DNA of 64,000 nucleotides from positions 53,439 through 117,438 of the forward strand of contig NZ_NFLH01000005.1 of the NCBI RefSeq assembly GCF_002160815.1, written 5' to 3'. A program made the position numbers and the translations under genes. The notes under the pieces are model-generated. The model did no database searches. It saw only the letters and a list, made by a program, of their open reading frames with translations, and was not told the origin of the DNA. The stretch is from Massilimicrobiota sp. An134. Its GTDB lineage: Bacteria > Bacillota_I > Bacilli_A > Erysipelotrichales > Coprobacillaceae. Of the stretch, positions 8,605-18,258 are shown piece by piece; positions within the stretch are counted from its first letter, which is position 1, and each line of letters starts with the position of its first letter.

Positions 8605-9674
8605 TGGAAATTAGATTAATAGATAAAGAAGAAAAATTTTATGACGCAAGAGAAAATTGGAATAAGATTGTAAATAATATGAAAATAAAGACACCATTTC
8701 AAAGTTGGGATTGGAATTACAATTGGTGGTTGTTGGTTGAAAATAAAGAGTGTAACTTATTGATTTTAGAAGCCTTTGAAGATAGAGAAATATTTGGATA
8801 CGCGCCTCTTGTAATAAAAAATAATTCTATTGAGTTTATTGGAGACAAGCATTTTGATTATGGATCTTTTATATGCGCAGAAAGAAAAAGAGAAATAATT
8901 CAATTGTTTATTAAATATATATATAAAATCTCTCAAGAAAGTAGATTAGGTATTACTTTAAATTGTTTTTCAGAAAAAGGAGATCAATTGGGTATAATTA
9001 GAGAAATTTTAAAAGATATCCCTAATTCTTTAGTTAGAGAACAGGTTGATACAGCGAATTTAAATTTATTCGAATATAAAAATTTTGAGGGGTATTTCAA
9101 AGCAATAAGTAGTAGTCTACGAAAAAAAGCTATAAAACCTTGTTTAAAGGCAAATATTGTTTTTCAAATCGAAAATTATAGTGATGATTTGTGGAAAGAT
9201 ATTAGTGATATATATGATGATAGGCAAGGTGATAGAATAGGAGTTTCTACTTTAGAATGGGCAAAATCAATAGTAAAAGAGTTACATGAAAGAGGAATAT
9301 TAAAAATTAGTACTCTTATGTATGAAAACAAAAGGGTAGCATTCTTAATTTTCTTTGAATTCAATAATAATAACTATATTTGGTTGACTGCATTTAAGAA
9401 AACTAAGAAATTACAATTAGGTCACTATGTGAGGTATTGTCTCATTAAAAGGGCTTATAAAGAAGGAATAGATGTGGTTGATATGATGCGTGGTGCTTAT
9501 GATTATAAGAAACAATGGGATTGTAATGTTTCAAGAAATTACGAAGTAAGAGTCTTTATGTCACAGTATAGAAAAATGAAGTATATAACATACAAAAAAG
9601 TAAGAAAGACGATAAGAGATGTAGTGTATAACAACGATATTCTTCATAGATTTTATAGACGACATAGTAAATAA
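8604..9674 (+). CDS. CelD/FemAB-like GNAT acyltransferase
   Basis: This 356-residue protein resembles the Acetyltransf_6 (BcsL/CelD, FemAB-like) family. It has the N-terminal TPFQSWDWNYNWW segment, SSLRKKAIKP in the middle, and the C-terminal GNAT half LGHYVRYCLIKRAYKEG followed by DMMRGAYDYKKQW. Such proteins in exopolysaccharide loci are thought to acylate or aminoacylate sugars. ATG 8604 shares a base with the upstream stop and has GAGG upstream, so it is preferred over TTG 8598. No signal peptide is seen. The acyl donor and acceptor are unknown. It is followed by a 156-bp AT-rich gap. Confidence 0.78.
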   Translation: MEIRLIDKEEKFYDARENWNKIVNNMKIKTPFQSWDWNYNWWLLVENKECNLLILEAFEDREIFGYAPLVIKNNSIEFIGDKHFDYGSFICAERKREIIQLFIKYIYKISQESRLGITLNCFSEKGDQLGIIREILKDIPNSLVREQVDTANLNLFEYKNFEGYFKAISSSLRKKAIKPCLKANIVFQIENYSDDLWKDISDIYDDRQGDRIGVSTLEWAKSIVKELHERGILKISTLMYENKRVAFLIFFEFNNNNYIWLTAFKKTKKLQLGHYVRYCLIKRAYKEGIDVVDMMRGAYDYKKQWDCNVSRNYEVRVFMSQYRKMKYITYKKVRKTIRDVVYNNDILHRFYRRHSK

Positions 9675-9830
9675 AAATATAAGTAATCGATTAGATGATA
9701 AAGAAGTTATATATTGTATCATTTATAATAAAATGTATATTAATATTCAGTTTTTTTAATTAATAATAAAATAAAATCACAATACATGTCTGTGTTTGGA
9801 TAATGAAGACGGATGGGAATGGAGGGAAAA

Positions 9831-10928
9831 ATGAAAGTACTTATTTTATTTGTTGAAATTACTTCTTATAATATAGCACGAATCAGAAATGTCTATGAAA
9901 AACACGAAGACATTTCTTGCGATTATGTGTACTGTAATGAGAGTATTAGTGGACATAAAACTAGAGAAACATTACCGGTGAATGCTAGAATTTTATCTGG
10001 AAATACGGTAAATAAATTAAGGCAACTGGTATCGATACTTCGATCAAAAAAATATGATTTTATTGAAATAAATGGATATGCTGACAGCCTTAGGTTTTTT
10101 TTAATACAATATGCCAAACTTAATAAAATTGCATATGCAATTGAAACCGATACTCAATTATTAATACCAAATAATTTGATAAAAAGATTATTAAAATATA
10201 TGTACCTTAAATATATATTTCATGGCAAACACGCATATGGTTTTGCTGGTGGAACAAGGCAAAAATATTTATTTGAATATTATGGAATGTTGAAAGATAA
10301 TATACATGTTTTGCCTATGACAGTAGATTTGCAACAATTTTTATCTGTAGCAAAAAAACATGATAAAAGTTATTATAAAGAAAAATATGGTTTTGAAAAT
10401 AAAAGAGTGATTCTTTATGTTGGGAGATTTGAAAGTGTTAAGAATGTACAACTTTTACTATCAGCTTTTCATGAAATAAGTAAAAAAAATTCTGATGTTT
10501 CTTGCTTATTAATTGGAAAAGGAACATTACAATCTAAGTTGCAACAACAATGTGAAGAAAAAAGAATAAATAATGTTTATTTTGAAAATTATAAACTATT
10601 GCCAGACTTGGCTGAATATTATTGTTTAGCGGATGTGTTTGTACTTCCATCTGATTTTGAGCCATGGGGGTTAGTTGTAAATGAATCACTAGCCTGTTTT
10701 ACCCCAGTTATTGCTAGTGATAAAGTAGGTTCTGTTGATGATTTAATACAAAATGGATTAAATGGTGAAGTATTTGAGGCAGGCAATGTTCAAGAATTAA
10801 TAGAAAAATTAGAATTTTGGTTAAACCATAGAACATGTGAAAAAGATTTTGATATTAATGAAAGATGGAATCATCGTACTTATATGAAAATTTGGGAACA
10901 AGTATTGCAGGAGGTGTGCAGTGATTAA
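9831..10928 (+). CDS. Glycosyltransferase family 4
   Basis: This 365-residue GT-B enzyme starts at ATG 9831, 4 nt after the ribosome site GGAGGG; an earlier in-frame ATG at 9813 has no such site. It reads KVLILFVEITSYNIARI at the N terminus, and the C-terminal domain has ILYVGRFESVKN (about 197) and LPSDFEPWGLVVNESLAC (about 275), the donor-binding E-x7-E motif. It would add one sugar of the repeat. The gene follows a 156-bp gap with no convincing promoter and overlaps the polymerase gene by 8 nt. Confidence 0.88.
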   Translation: MKVLILFVEITSYNIARIRNVYEKHEDISCDYVYCNESISGHKTRETLPVNARILSGNTVNKLRQLVSILRSKKYDFIEINGYADSLRFFLIQYAKLNKIAYAIETDTQLLIPNNLIKRLLKYMYLKYIFHGKHAYGFAGGTRQKYLFEYYGMLKDNIHVLPMTVDLQQFLSVAKKHDKSYYKEKYGFENKRVILYVGRFESVKNVQLLLSAFHEISKKNSDVSCLLIGKGTLQSKLQQQCEEKRINNVYFENYKLLPDLAEYYCLADVFVLPSDFEPWGLVVNESLACFTPVIASDKVGSVDDLIQNGLNGEVFEAGNVQELIEKLEFWLNHRTCEKDFDINERWNHRTYMKIWEQVLQEVCSD

Positions 10929-12111
10929 TGTAAAAAAAGGAATCGCATATAAAATCCATTTTATTTTTCTCGTACTTATTTTTATATCGTTAGATTCTGC
11001 ATTTTTTAATATTCCATATGCCCATATTTTAAGATGGATATATCCAGTATTCTTGATGTTACTTATTTTAAAAAAAACGAAGAAGATTTTATATCCAAAA
11101 GGTTCATTATGGGTGGCTATAGCTGTGATGTTTATAGTTTCATCATTATATAGTATTAATGTTAGTTACTCATTTGGAAGAGTATATTCTTATTTGATTA
11201 TGACACTTTTCTTTTTTATGTTTTATCGATATCAAAGTAATAACCATACTCTTATAAATATACCGTATTATTTGGGAAAAGGATTTATTGTTTATGAAGT
11301 GGCTAATTTTATTTCAACGATTATAGGCGGAGGGGTTAGAGCAACAGGCATAACAGGAAATGCAAATTCATTAGGAATATGGTCAAATGTAGCATTTATT
11401 TTTTCTGTTTACTATATAAAAAAAGAAAAAAATTTAAAAATAAAGTATCTATATGTTGCTATAGCACTGATGTCAGTGTATACAGCTATAGCATCTGGAT
11501 CTCGAACATATACGATATGTATTTTATTAAATATCTCAATTTTTTTTATAGTAATGTTTCAAAGTAAAATAAAATATTTAGTACTGATAGCTGTAATTTT
11601 ATTCATATGTATTGACATAACATCGGTTTTAGATTTATTGTATCACTTACCCGGAGTTGAAAGACTTATTGAACAAGGTGGAAGTAGAGGTGCGATTTGG
11701 GAAGCAGGGATATCATTATGGAAACAAAAACCAATATTTGGATGGGGATATGGAGTTAATCAGGAGTTAAATTCTATTGAATATCTTGGTTATATTCCAG
11801 GATATACTGACTATGGATTTTCATTTCATAATTCTTATTTGTCTACAATCATAGAAATTGGAATTGTAGGTTTATTTATTGTATTGATGCACTATGTTCT
11901 TATTATGTTAAAGGGATTAAAAAATTATATAAAAACAAAAAATATTACTATATTTACTGTAATTTGGATTTGTATCAATATGTTTTTCTGCTTTATAGGT
12001 AGTTCTGCAATGACATCTTTAGGAAGTACAGAAGGATTTCTGTTTTGGGGATTATTGATGTGGCTTTATGTATATGTATATTATGGAGATAGTTTAGGAG
12101 AAAATATATGA
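10921..12111 (+). CDS. wzy: Repeat-unit polymerase (Wzy / O-antigen ligase family)
   Basis: This 396-residue protein is hydrophobic throughout, with about ten predicted membrane segments. The conserved extracytoplasmic loop of O-antigen ligase/polymerase proteins is recognisable as GSRGAIWEAGISLWKQKPIF (about 255-275), followed by GWGYG and FHNSYLSTIIEIG. It would join exported repeat units into the chain on the outer face of the membrane. The start is GTG 10921, preceded by GGAGG and overlapping the previous gene. Its place just before the flippase fits a Wzx/Wzy-dependent pathway. Confidence 0.9.
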   Translation: MINVKKGIAYKIHFIFLVLIFISLDSAFFNIPYAHILRWIYPVFLMLLILKKTKKILYPKGSLWVAIAVMFIVSSLYSINVSYSFGRVYSYLIMTLFFFMFYRYQSNNHTLINIPYYLGKGFIVYEVANFISTIIGGGVRATGITGNANSLGIWSNVAFIFSVYYIKKEKNLKIKYLYVAIALMSVYTAIASGSRTYTICILLNISIFFIVMFQSKIKYLVLIAVILFICIDITSVLDLLYHLPGVERLIEQGGSRGAIWEAGISLWKQKPIFGWGYGVNQELNSIEYLGYIPGYTDYGFSFHNSYLSTIIEIGIVGLFIVLMHYVLIMLKGLKNYIKTKNITIFTVIWICINMFFCFIGSSAMTSLGSTEGFLFWGLLMWLYVYVYYGDSLGENI

Positions 12112-13559
12112 GATTATTAAATCAAAAAAAACCTAATATCCGTTTAAATGCAATATTGAACTCTATTAGAAGTGTTATGTCTATTATTTTTCCAATGATT
12201 ACATATCCTTATGTTACACGTGTTTTAATGGCAGAAAATTTGGGAAAAGTAAATTTTGCAAGTTCTATACTAAGTTACTTCTCTCTTATAGCAGTATTAG
12301 GATTAACAAGTTATGCGGCAAGAGAAGGTGCAGGATTTAGAAATGATAAAATTAAGTTAAGTAATTTTTGTGCAGAATTATTATCACTAAATCTTTGTAC
12401 AACAGTTTTTGCTTATATTATATTTGGAATCATTTTAGTAATGGTGCCAAGTTTGCATCCATATACAGGTCTTTTAATCATTTACAGTATTACTATTATT
12501 TTTTCTACTTTAGGCATGGAATGGGTTTACACCATATTTGAAGATTATCTATATATCACATTAAGAAGTATTGCAATGCAAATTTTATCATTAATTTTAA
12601 TGTTTATATTTGTGCGAGATATAAATGATTTTTATTGGTATGCAGCAATTAATGTTATTGCTAGTGTTGGAGGGAATATATTCAATTTTATTCATGTTAG
12701 AAAATATATAAGTTTGAAATTAAAATTTAACAAAAATATTTTTATTCATTTAAGATATTCAATTGTGTTTTTTGCTAGCAGTATAGCATCATCAATATAT
12801 AGTAATATTGGAAATACACTGCTTGGATTAATGTCTGGAGATGTAGCAGTTGGACTTCTTGCTGTTGCAATAAAAATTTATGTAATGATTAAAAGTTTGA
12901 TTATAGCGGTATTAAATGTCACAACAGCTAGACTTGCGTATTATAAATACAATAACATGCAAGATGAATATAATCATACCGTCTCAAAGTTAATTAAAAC
13001 AATAATTGTAATGTTATTTCCTGTTGTGATTGGAATTAATCTAGTTGCAGAAGAAGTTATCATAATCGTAGCTGGTAGCGGATTTATGCAATCTGTCAGT
13101 GCATTGCGTTATTTATCTATAGGTATATTATGGTCGATTTTAGCATCAATTGCTGGATGTATATTAATAACATCAAAACAAGAAAAGAAAGTTTTGTTTG
13201 GAACAATTTCTGCAGCAATAATTAATGTTATAGTTAATTTATTATGTATACCATTTATGAAACAGGATGGTACTGCATTAGCAATTGTTGTAGCAGAACT
13301 TGTAGTACTGATTATTAACGGGAGACAATGTAAAGGGTTAGTAAAATTGGAAAAAATAAGTAATGTTATTTTGTCTGTATTTGTATCATGTATAGCAATG
13401 TCTGTATTCTGTTTAATAATAGAAAAAAGTATAACAATCTTTGTTCTTAAATTACTATTGAAAGTTATAGGTGGTGGTTTTATTTATATTATATTTCTAG
13501 TGATTGGTAAGAATGAGATTGCTTTAGAATATATCGAAATGATAAAAAAATTTAGATAA
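12108..13559 (+). CDS. wzx: Lipid-linked repeat-unit flippase (Wzx)
   Basis: This 483-residue protein has about 12-14 membrane segments and the N-terminal pattern of the polysaccharide-biosynthesis/MATE-like flippases: ILNSIRSVMSIIFPMITYPY, VTRVL, then GLTSYAAREG (about residues 62-71). It would turn the undecaprenyl-linked repeat unit from the inner to the outer membrane face. ATG 12108 overlaps the stop of the polymerase gene by 4 nt. The sugar it recognises is probably the one added by the initiating transferase. Confidence 0.93.
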   Translation: MRLLNQKKPNIRLNAILNSIRSVMSIIFPMITYPYVTRVLMAENLGKVNFASSILSYFSLIAVLGLTSYAAREGAGFRNDKIKLSNFCAELLSLNLCTTVFAYIIFGIILVMVPSLHPYTGLLIIYSITIIFSTLGMEWVYTIFEDYLYITLRSIAMQILSLILMFIFVRDINDFYWYAAINVIASVGGNIFNFIHVRKYISLKLKFNKNIFIHLRYSIVFFASSIASSIYSNIGNTLLGLMSGDVAVGLLAVAIKIYVMIKSLIIAVLNVTTARLAYYKYNNMQDEYNHTVSKLIKTIIVMLFPVVIGINLVAEEVIIIVAGSGFMQSVSALRYLSIGILWSILASIAGCILITSKQEKKVLFGTISAAIINVIVNLLCIPFMKQDGTALAIVVAELVVLIINGRQCKGLVKLEKISNVILSVFVSCIAMSVFCLIIEKSITIFVLKLLLKVIGGGFIYIIFLVIGKNEIALEYIEMIKKFR

Positions 13560-13583
13560 CAAATTGAGAGGTATGAATAGAAA

Positions 13584-14633
13584 GTGAAAAAAATAAAAAT
13601 ATTTTTAGGAGCATATGTGAATTTTCCAAATGCACAAAATGTTAATTGCGATAATATTGCAAAATATTTGGATAAAGATAAATTTGAAGTACATACAATG
13701 TATACGAGTAAAATGAAAATCGATAAAAAAATGTATCAAGATATGGGAATTCATTTACACAAGTTGATTCATCATCGTTTTATATGGTGGTGGTCAAAGT
13801 ATTTGGTAATGTTGATTGGAAATTATGATATTTATTATTTGCCAAAAATGGAGGGTGTTGACAGAATATTTGCGAAAAAAAACAAAAGTAAAATATGTGT
13901 TGCGTCAGTTGAGGGAGTAATCACTCAACAAACTAACAATACAGAAGAATTTAAATCTTATTATATAAAAAATATGTCTAGCTTTTTTTCAATTAGCCAT
14001 TGTATTGCAAATAGTATAAATAAATATTGGGGTATAAACAGCGATGTGATTCCACTAGGTACAGTTCCTATTAGCTGTCAAATTAAAAAAAAAAATAAAG
14101 TAAAAAAGGTAATTTGGGTAGGAAACATAAAATCAAATAAAAGGCCACAATATCTAATACAAATTGCCAAAACATTTCCTAAACTACAATTTAAAATGAT
14201 AGGGGATGGAGATATGTTAAAGGAAATAAAAAATATTTGTGTAAATAAAAATATAAACAATATAGAATTCTGTGGTCGCATTCCCAATAGTCAGGTGTAT
14301 CAAGAAATGGAAGAATGTGATTTGTTAGTGATGACATCTAAGTATGAGGGCCTTCCCAAAGTCATACAAGAAGCGGCACAGATGAGATTACCATGTATTT
14401 ATATTAATGAAAATTATACTGTTGATTTTATTGAAAATGGGATCAATGGATATGCAGTTTCAGATTTAGAAACTATGCAGAAGAAATTACAATTTCTATT
14501 AGATAATCCAAATATATATATAAAAATGTCAAATGCAGCTTATAAAAGTATTCAGCTATACACATGGGAAAAAATAATTAAACGTTATGAAGAATATTTT
14601 GAAAAGGTATATAAAATTAATAAATTTTATTGA
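13584..14633 (+). CDS. Glycosyltransferase family 4
   Basis: This 349-residue protein has the GT-B donor domain with KKVIWVGNIKSNKRP (about 172-186), IGDGD, and LLVMTSKYEGLPKVIQEA (about 245-262), the E-x7-E-like nucleotide-binding region. The N-terminal half, FLGAYVNFPNAQNVN, is more divergent. The start is GTG 13584 after a GAGAGG ribosome site. It is the last gene before a 554-bp gap, so it may end the first half of the polysaccharide operon. The transferred sugar is unknown. Confidence 0.87.
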   Translation: MKKIKIFLGAYVNFPNAQNVNCDNIAKYLDKDKFEVHTMYTSKMKIDKKMYQDMGIHLHKLIHHRFIWWWSKYLVMLIGNYDIYYLPKMEGVDRIFAKKNKSKICVASVEGVITQQTNNTEEFKSYYIKNMSSFFSISHCIANSINKYWGINSDVIPLGTVPISCQIKKKNKVKKVIWVGNIKSNKRPQYLIQIAKTFPKLQFKMIGDGDMLKEIKNICVNKNINNIEFCGRIPNSQVYQEMEECDLLVMTSKYEGLPKVIQEAAQMRLPCIYINENYTVDFIENGINGYAVSDLETMQKKLQFLLDNPNIYIKMSNAAYKSIQLYTWEKIIKRYEEYFEKVYKINKFY

Positions 14634-15187
14634 TAAATATAAGTAAATCATAATATAGTAATGCAGTAGTTAGATGTTAAGCTAAATATAGAGAAAAAGG
14701 AAATAAGGATAAGCTTTCAAGTATGAACAGACTATATATAATGATTTTTATTAGTATTTTTAGTGAGAAATTTTTTGTTTTACCGGAATACATGGTTGTT
14801 TTGAATTTAAGATAATAGTCATGTTTATGATTATAAATATGAGTTTCATGTTTGTATTGTAATTGCATTCTTCAATTATCACAGCTTATGAGAAATTTAC
14901 TTATCTGAATATTATAAATTTAATAGATACAAGGAATTTTACGAGTTCTGAGAAGATAGAAATGGAACTAAATTCAAGTAAATACTTTTGTGATCTTTAT
15001 TGTACGTAGTAGAAAGTAACAAATTAAAAAATTTGTTTTCTAGTAACTAATAATAAGAAATATCTATCATTATCAAAGAATACTTTTTACACATATACTA
15101 TATACAAATACTATTGGATAAATCTTATAAAAGATTAGGAGATTTATTTTATCTCAGTTTATAAAAATATGAAAAGGACAGAAAAAT
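14634..15187 (+). other. 554-bp gap without an intact gene
   Basis: This is extremely AT-rich DNA between two glycosyltransferase genes. Short open stretches exist, for example a roughly 30-codon ATG frame near 14722 and a piece reading KYEFHVCIVIAFFNYHSL near 14840 followed by YYKFNRYKEFYEF. None is long enough or familiar enough to name. It may be a decayed gene like the one at 4.7-5.5 kb, or a leader for the sialic acid block. An A/G-rich ribosome site for the next gene is at about 15173-15180. I see no clear terminator. Confidence 0.4.
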
Positions 15188-16591
15188 ATGAGTCAATTTG
15201 ATAAATTAATTGAATTTGAAAAAAAATACCCAGGTCTTTATGATATAGAAATAAATGGATTCCCGGTATATACTGTTATGAGACAGGCATTATATGGTAT
15301 AGATGCTTGTAAAATAGATATAAATGAAGTAATAAATATTAATCAAAACAAAAAATATATATCTTTTCGAAGAATTGTAGATTCTTTTATAGGAATACAC
15401 AAGCATAGGAGTGCGAAAGTTTTAATTTTTTCTTCTTCGTCATATAGAAGGGATTATTTGCATAATTTTGGTGTTGAATATTTACAAGAGATGTATCCCG
15501 ATAGTATTGTATTTGAATGGCCAAATCATAATAGAAGACAAGATTTGGAATATGAAAAAGAAAGAGATATAATACCTATTGACTATTATCTTGTGCTATC
15601 AAAATTATATTCTTTTGTTTACAGAAAAGAATATAATCGTTTGCATAATGACTGTTTGAATTTATTAGAAGATATTTTTAAAAAAAAGGACAATGATTTT
15701 TTTAATTGGATAGATTATTTGAAAAAAAATATGTGTAATTCTTACGCAAACACAGGAATATCTCATATTATATTTTCTAAGATATTTAAAAACTATTATC
15801 CCAATATGATTGTTGATTTTTTTGGATCGGCTCGAGAAAATATTTATCCAGTTTTCATGAATAATCCTAAGTTAATCGAATTACAACATGGAATATTAAC
15901 AAAGGAACATACAGGCTATATCTATCCAGAGTTTGTTAAAAAAAATTCATGTTATTTATTTGATAGAAAAATATTGGTTTATGGAGAATCTTCGAAAAAT
16001 ATCTTATGTAATTATTCAGTTTTTGAAGATTCTCAAATTCAAATTATAGGGAATCCTAGAATTAAGATGTACCTGAATTCTAAATATATGAAAATAGAAA
16101 ATAAAAGTTTAATATTGTTTACATCACAACCATTTGAACAAGATGGTATTTGCAATAACTATTATAATAGTATAATTCCATATCTTAATGAAATATTAAA
16201 TATTTTAAACAAGAATAAATTTTATATAAAATATAAGTTGGGAGTCAAATTACATCCTAGAGAAGGAAATGATATTATCAATCTCTATAAACAGCATCTT
16301 GGAAAAGATGTTGTTTATTATGGAAATGATGCAGAATTGTATGATTTGTTGGCTAAATCATATTTACATATAACAGTTAATTCTACTTGTTTGTACGAAG
16401 CAACACAATTTAAGTGTCCCACAATCACAATAAAATATGGAGAATTTAAAAATAAAGAAATATTTGGTCAACAAGTAATTGAAGTATCTAATATTGAAGA
16501 ATTAAAGGAATGTTTTAATAGCCTAGAAACAAAATATGATGATTATTTAATTGAATTACAAAAAATTACTAAGGAGTTTATGGGAATATGA
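15188..16591 (+). CDS. GT-B fold capsule transferase, candidate sialyltransferase
   Basis: I cannot place this 467-residue protein in a named family with certainty. The C-terminal half looks like a GT-B glycosyltransferase: VYGESSKNIL, IQIIGNPRI, GVKLHPREGND (about 358) and ITVNSTCLYEATQFKCPTI (about 398-416). The His-Pro and Ser-Thr elements recall the HP and S motifs of bacterial sialyltransferases and polysialyltransferases (GT52/GT38/GT80/GT97-like). It is translationally coupled (4-nt overlap) to neuD and neuB, and no other sialyltransferase is visible in the locus, so it is the best candidate for attaching the sialic acid. It has no signal peptide. The alternative is a CDP-polyol phosphotransferase-like enzyme. 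Confidence 0.6.
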   Translation: MSQFDKLIEFEKKYPGLYDIEINGFPVYTVMRQALYGIDACKIDINEVININQNKKYISFRRIVDSFIGIHKHRSAKVLIFSSSSYRRDYLHNFGVEYLQEMYPDSIVFEWPNHNRRQDLEYEKERDIIPIDYYLVLSKLYSFVYRKEYNRLHNDCLNLLEDIFKKKDNDFFNWIDYLKKNMCNSYANTGISHIIFSKIFKNYYPNMIVDFFGSARENIYPVFMNNPKLIELQHGILTKEHTGYIYPEFVKKNSCYLFDRKILVYGESSKNILCNYSVFEDSQIQIIGNPRIKMYLNSKYMKIENKSLILFTSQPFEQDGICNNYYNSIIPYLNEILNILNKNKFYIKYKLGVKLHPREGNDIINLYKQHLGKDVVYYGNDAELYDLLAKSYLHITVNSTCLYEATQFKCPTITIKYGEFKNKEIFGQQVIEVSNIEELKECFNSLETKYDDYLIELQKITKEFMGI

Positions 16592-17220
16592 AACAATTAA
16601 TATTAATAGGAGCAGGTGGATATGCAAAATCTGTTATAGATTCAATTGATTTCGAAATATATAATATTGTGGGGTTTATTGATGAATTTAAGAAAGAAAA
16701 AAAACATTTAGGTTATCCGATAGTAGCGCAATCTTTAGAACAAATAAAAGATAAAAATAAATATGTTTATTTTATAACAGTGGGAAATAACCTTAACAGA
16801 TTAAGATGGTATAAACAATTAGAAAAATATCATTTAGAAATAATAAATATTATTGATTCAACTGCAATTATATCTACTAAAGCTAAGATAGGGAAAGGTT
16901 GTTTTGTTGGTAAAATGGCAATTATTAATAGTAATTCTAGTATAGGAGATAATTGTATTGTTAATACAAAAGCACTGATAGAACATGGCTGTTCTTTGGG
17001 TAATCATGTAAATATGTCAACAAATAGTGTGATTAATGGAGATGTTTCTATTGGAGAAGGAAGTTTTATAGGCTCGTGTTCTGTGACCATTGGTCAATTA
17101 AGTATTGGTAAATGGTCTACCATTGGAGCAGGTGCTGTTGTAATAAGAAATGTTGGAAATGGAACGACTGTAGCTGGTGTTCCTGCTAAAGAAATTAATA
17201 AAGGAGCTATGTTAGGATGA
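16588..17220 (+). CDS. neuD: NeuD-family sialic acid O-acetyltransferase
   Basis: This 210-residue protein has the two-part NeuD/PglD architecture. A small Rossmann-like N-terminal domain, LILIGAGGYAKSVID (about 4-18), is followed by left-handed beta-helix hexapeptide repeats (IGKGCFVG, IGDNCIVN, IGEGSFIG, IGKWSTIG) and ends in VVAGVPAKE-like residues. NeuD proteins O-acetylate sialic acids, or in the PglD branch N-acetylate amino sugars, using acetyl-CoA. It sits between the candidate sialyltransferase and neuB with 4-nt overlaps on both sides, which favours the sialic acid role. Confidence 0.88.
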   Translation: MKQLILIGAGGYAKSVIDSIDFEIYNIVGFIDEFKKEKKHLGYPIVAQSLEQIKDKNKYVYFITVGNNLNRLRWYKQLEKYHLEIINIIDSTAIISTKAKIGKGCFVGKMAIINSNSSIGDNCIVNTKALIEHGCSLGNHVNMSTNSVINGDVSIGEGSFIGSCSVTIGQLSIGKWSTIGAGAVVIRNVGNGTTVAGVPAKEINKGAMLG

Positions 17221-18257
17221 AAAAGGTATTTATTGTTGCTGAGATTGGGTGCAATCATAATGGAAACAAAGAGTTAGCGAGAAAAATGGTGGAAGAAGCA
17301 AAAAAATGTGGTGTGGATGCTGTTAAATTCCAAACATTTAAAGCAAAAGATTTAATTTCGTGTTATGCGCCTAAAGCAGATTATCAAAAAGCTACAACTG
17401 GTACAGATGATTCACAATTAGAAATGACTGCAAAACTTGAACTTTCTCATGATGATTTTATCGAATTAAAAAAGTATGCAGAAAGTTTAGGATTGATAGT
17501 GTTTTCTACACCATTTGACATAGGATCTGTTGAATTTTTAGATTCAATAGGTCAAAGTTTCTGGAAAATACCATCAGGAGAAATTACAAATCTTCCTTAT
17601 CTGATGAAAATAGGATCTATTAAAAGAGAAGGAAAGAAAATAATACTTTCTTCAGGGATGGCAACTATTGATGAAATTAAAAATTGTATTAAAATCTTAG
17701 TAGATGCTGGTACAGATGAAAAAGATATTATTCTTCTTCACTGCAATACAGAATATCCTACACCTGACCGCGATGTAAATATTCTGGCAATAAATGATTT
17801 GAAAAAAAATTTCCCAAACGTAAAAACTGGTTTTTCTGATCACTCTGTGGGATATATTGCTGCCGTTGGTGCAACTGTTTTGGGAATTGAGCTTATTGAG
17901 AAACATTTTACTCTTAACAAAAATTATGAAGGGCCTGATCATAAAGCATCTGCAAATCCCGAAGAATTAAAAGCTCTAGTTGAAAATGTTCGTAGGATTG
18001 AAAAAATGGCAGGAAATGGTGCAAAAATTGTAACAGAATCGGAAAGAAAAAATAAAGTTGTAGCTAGAAAATCAATAGTTGCACTAACTAAAATATCAGC
18101 TGGGGAAGTTTTTACTGAAAATAATATAACTTGCAAACGTCCTGGTAATGGTATTAGTCCTTTATACTGGTTTGATGTTTTAGGAAAAACGGCAGAACAT
18201 GATTTTGATGAAGATGAATTAATAACTGTGTCTGGTTTTGATTGGCAGGAAATATAA
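17217..18257 (+). CDS. neuB: N-acetylneuraminate (or related nonulosonate) synthase
   Basis: This 346-residue enzyme condenses ManNAc, or a related 2-acetamido sugar, with phosphoenolpyruvate to give a nine-carbon sialic acid. The TIM barrel has AEIGCNHNGN (about 7-16), AVKFQTFKA (about 36-44), STPFD, the IPSGEITNLP active-site segment (about 118-127), HCNTEYPTP and GFSDHS. A C-terminal SAF antifreeze-like domain begins near residue 285 (RKSIVAL). The length fits NeuB. Whether the product is Neu5Ac or legionaminate cannot be decided from NeuB alone; NeuC without other dehydratases in the block favours Neu5Ac. Confidence 0.95.
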   Translation: MKKVFIVAEIGCNHNGNKELARKMVEEAKKCGVDAVKFQTFKAKDLISCYAPKADYQKATTGTDDSQLEMTAKLELSHDDFIELKKYAESLGLIVFSTPFDIGSVEFLDSIGQSFWKIPSGEITNLPYLMKIGSIKREGKKIILSSGMATIDEIKNCIKILVDAGTDEKDIILLHCNTEYPTPDRDVNILAINDLKKNFPNVKTGFSDHSVGYIAAVGATVLGIELIEKHFTLNKNYEGPDHKASANPEELKALVENVRRIEKMAGNGAKIVTESERKNKVVARKSIVALTKISAGEVFTENNITCKRPGNGISPLYWFDVLGKTAEHDFDEDELITVSGFDWQEI

Positions 18258-18258
18258 A

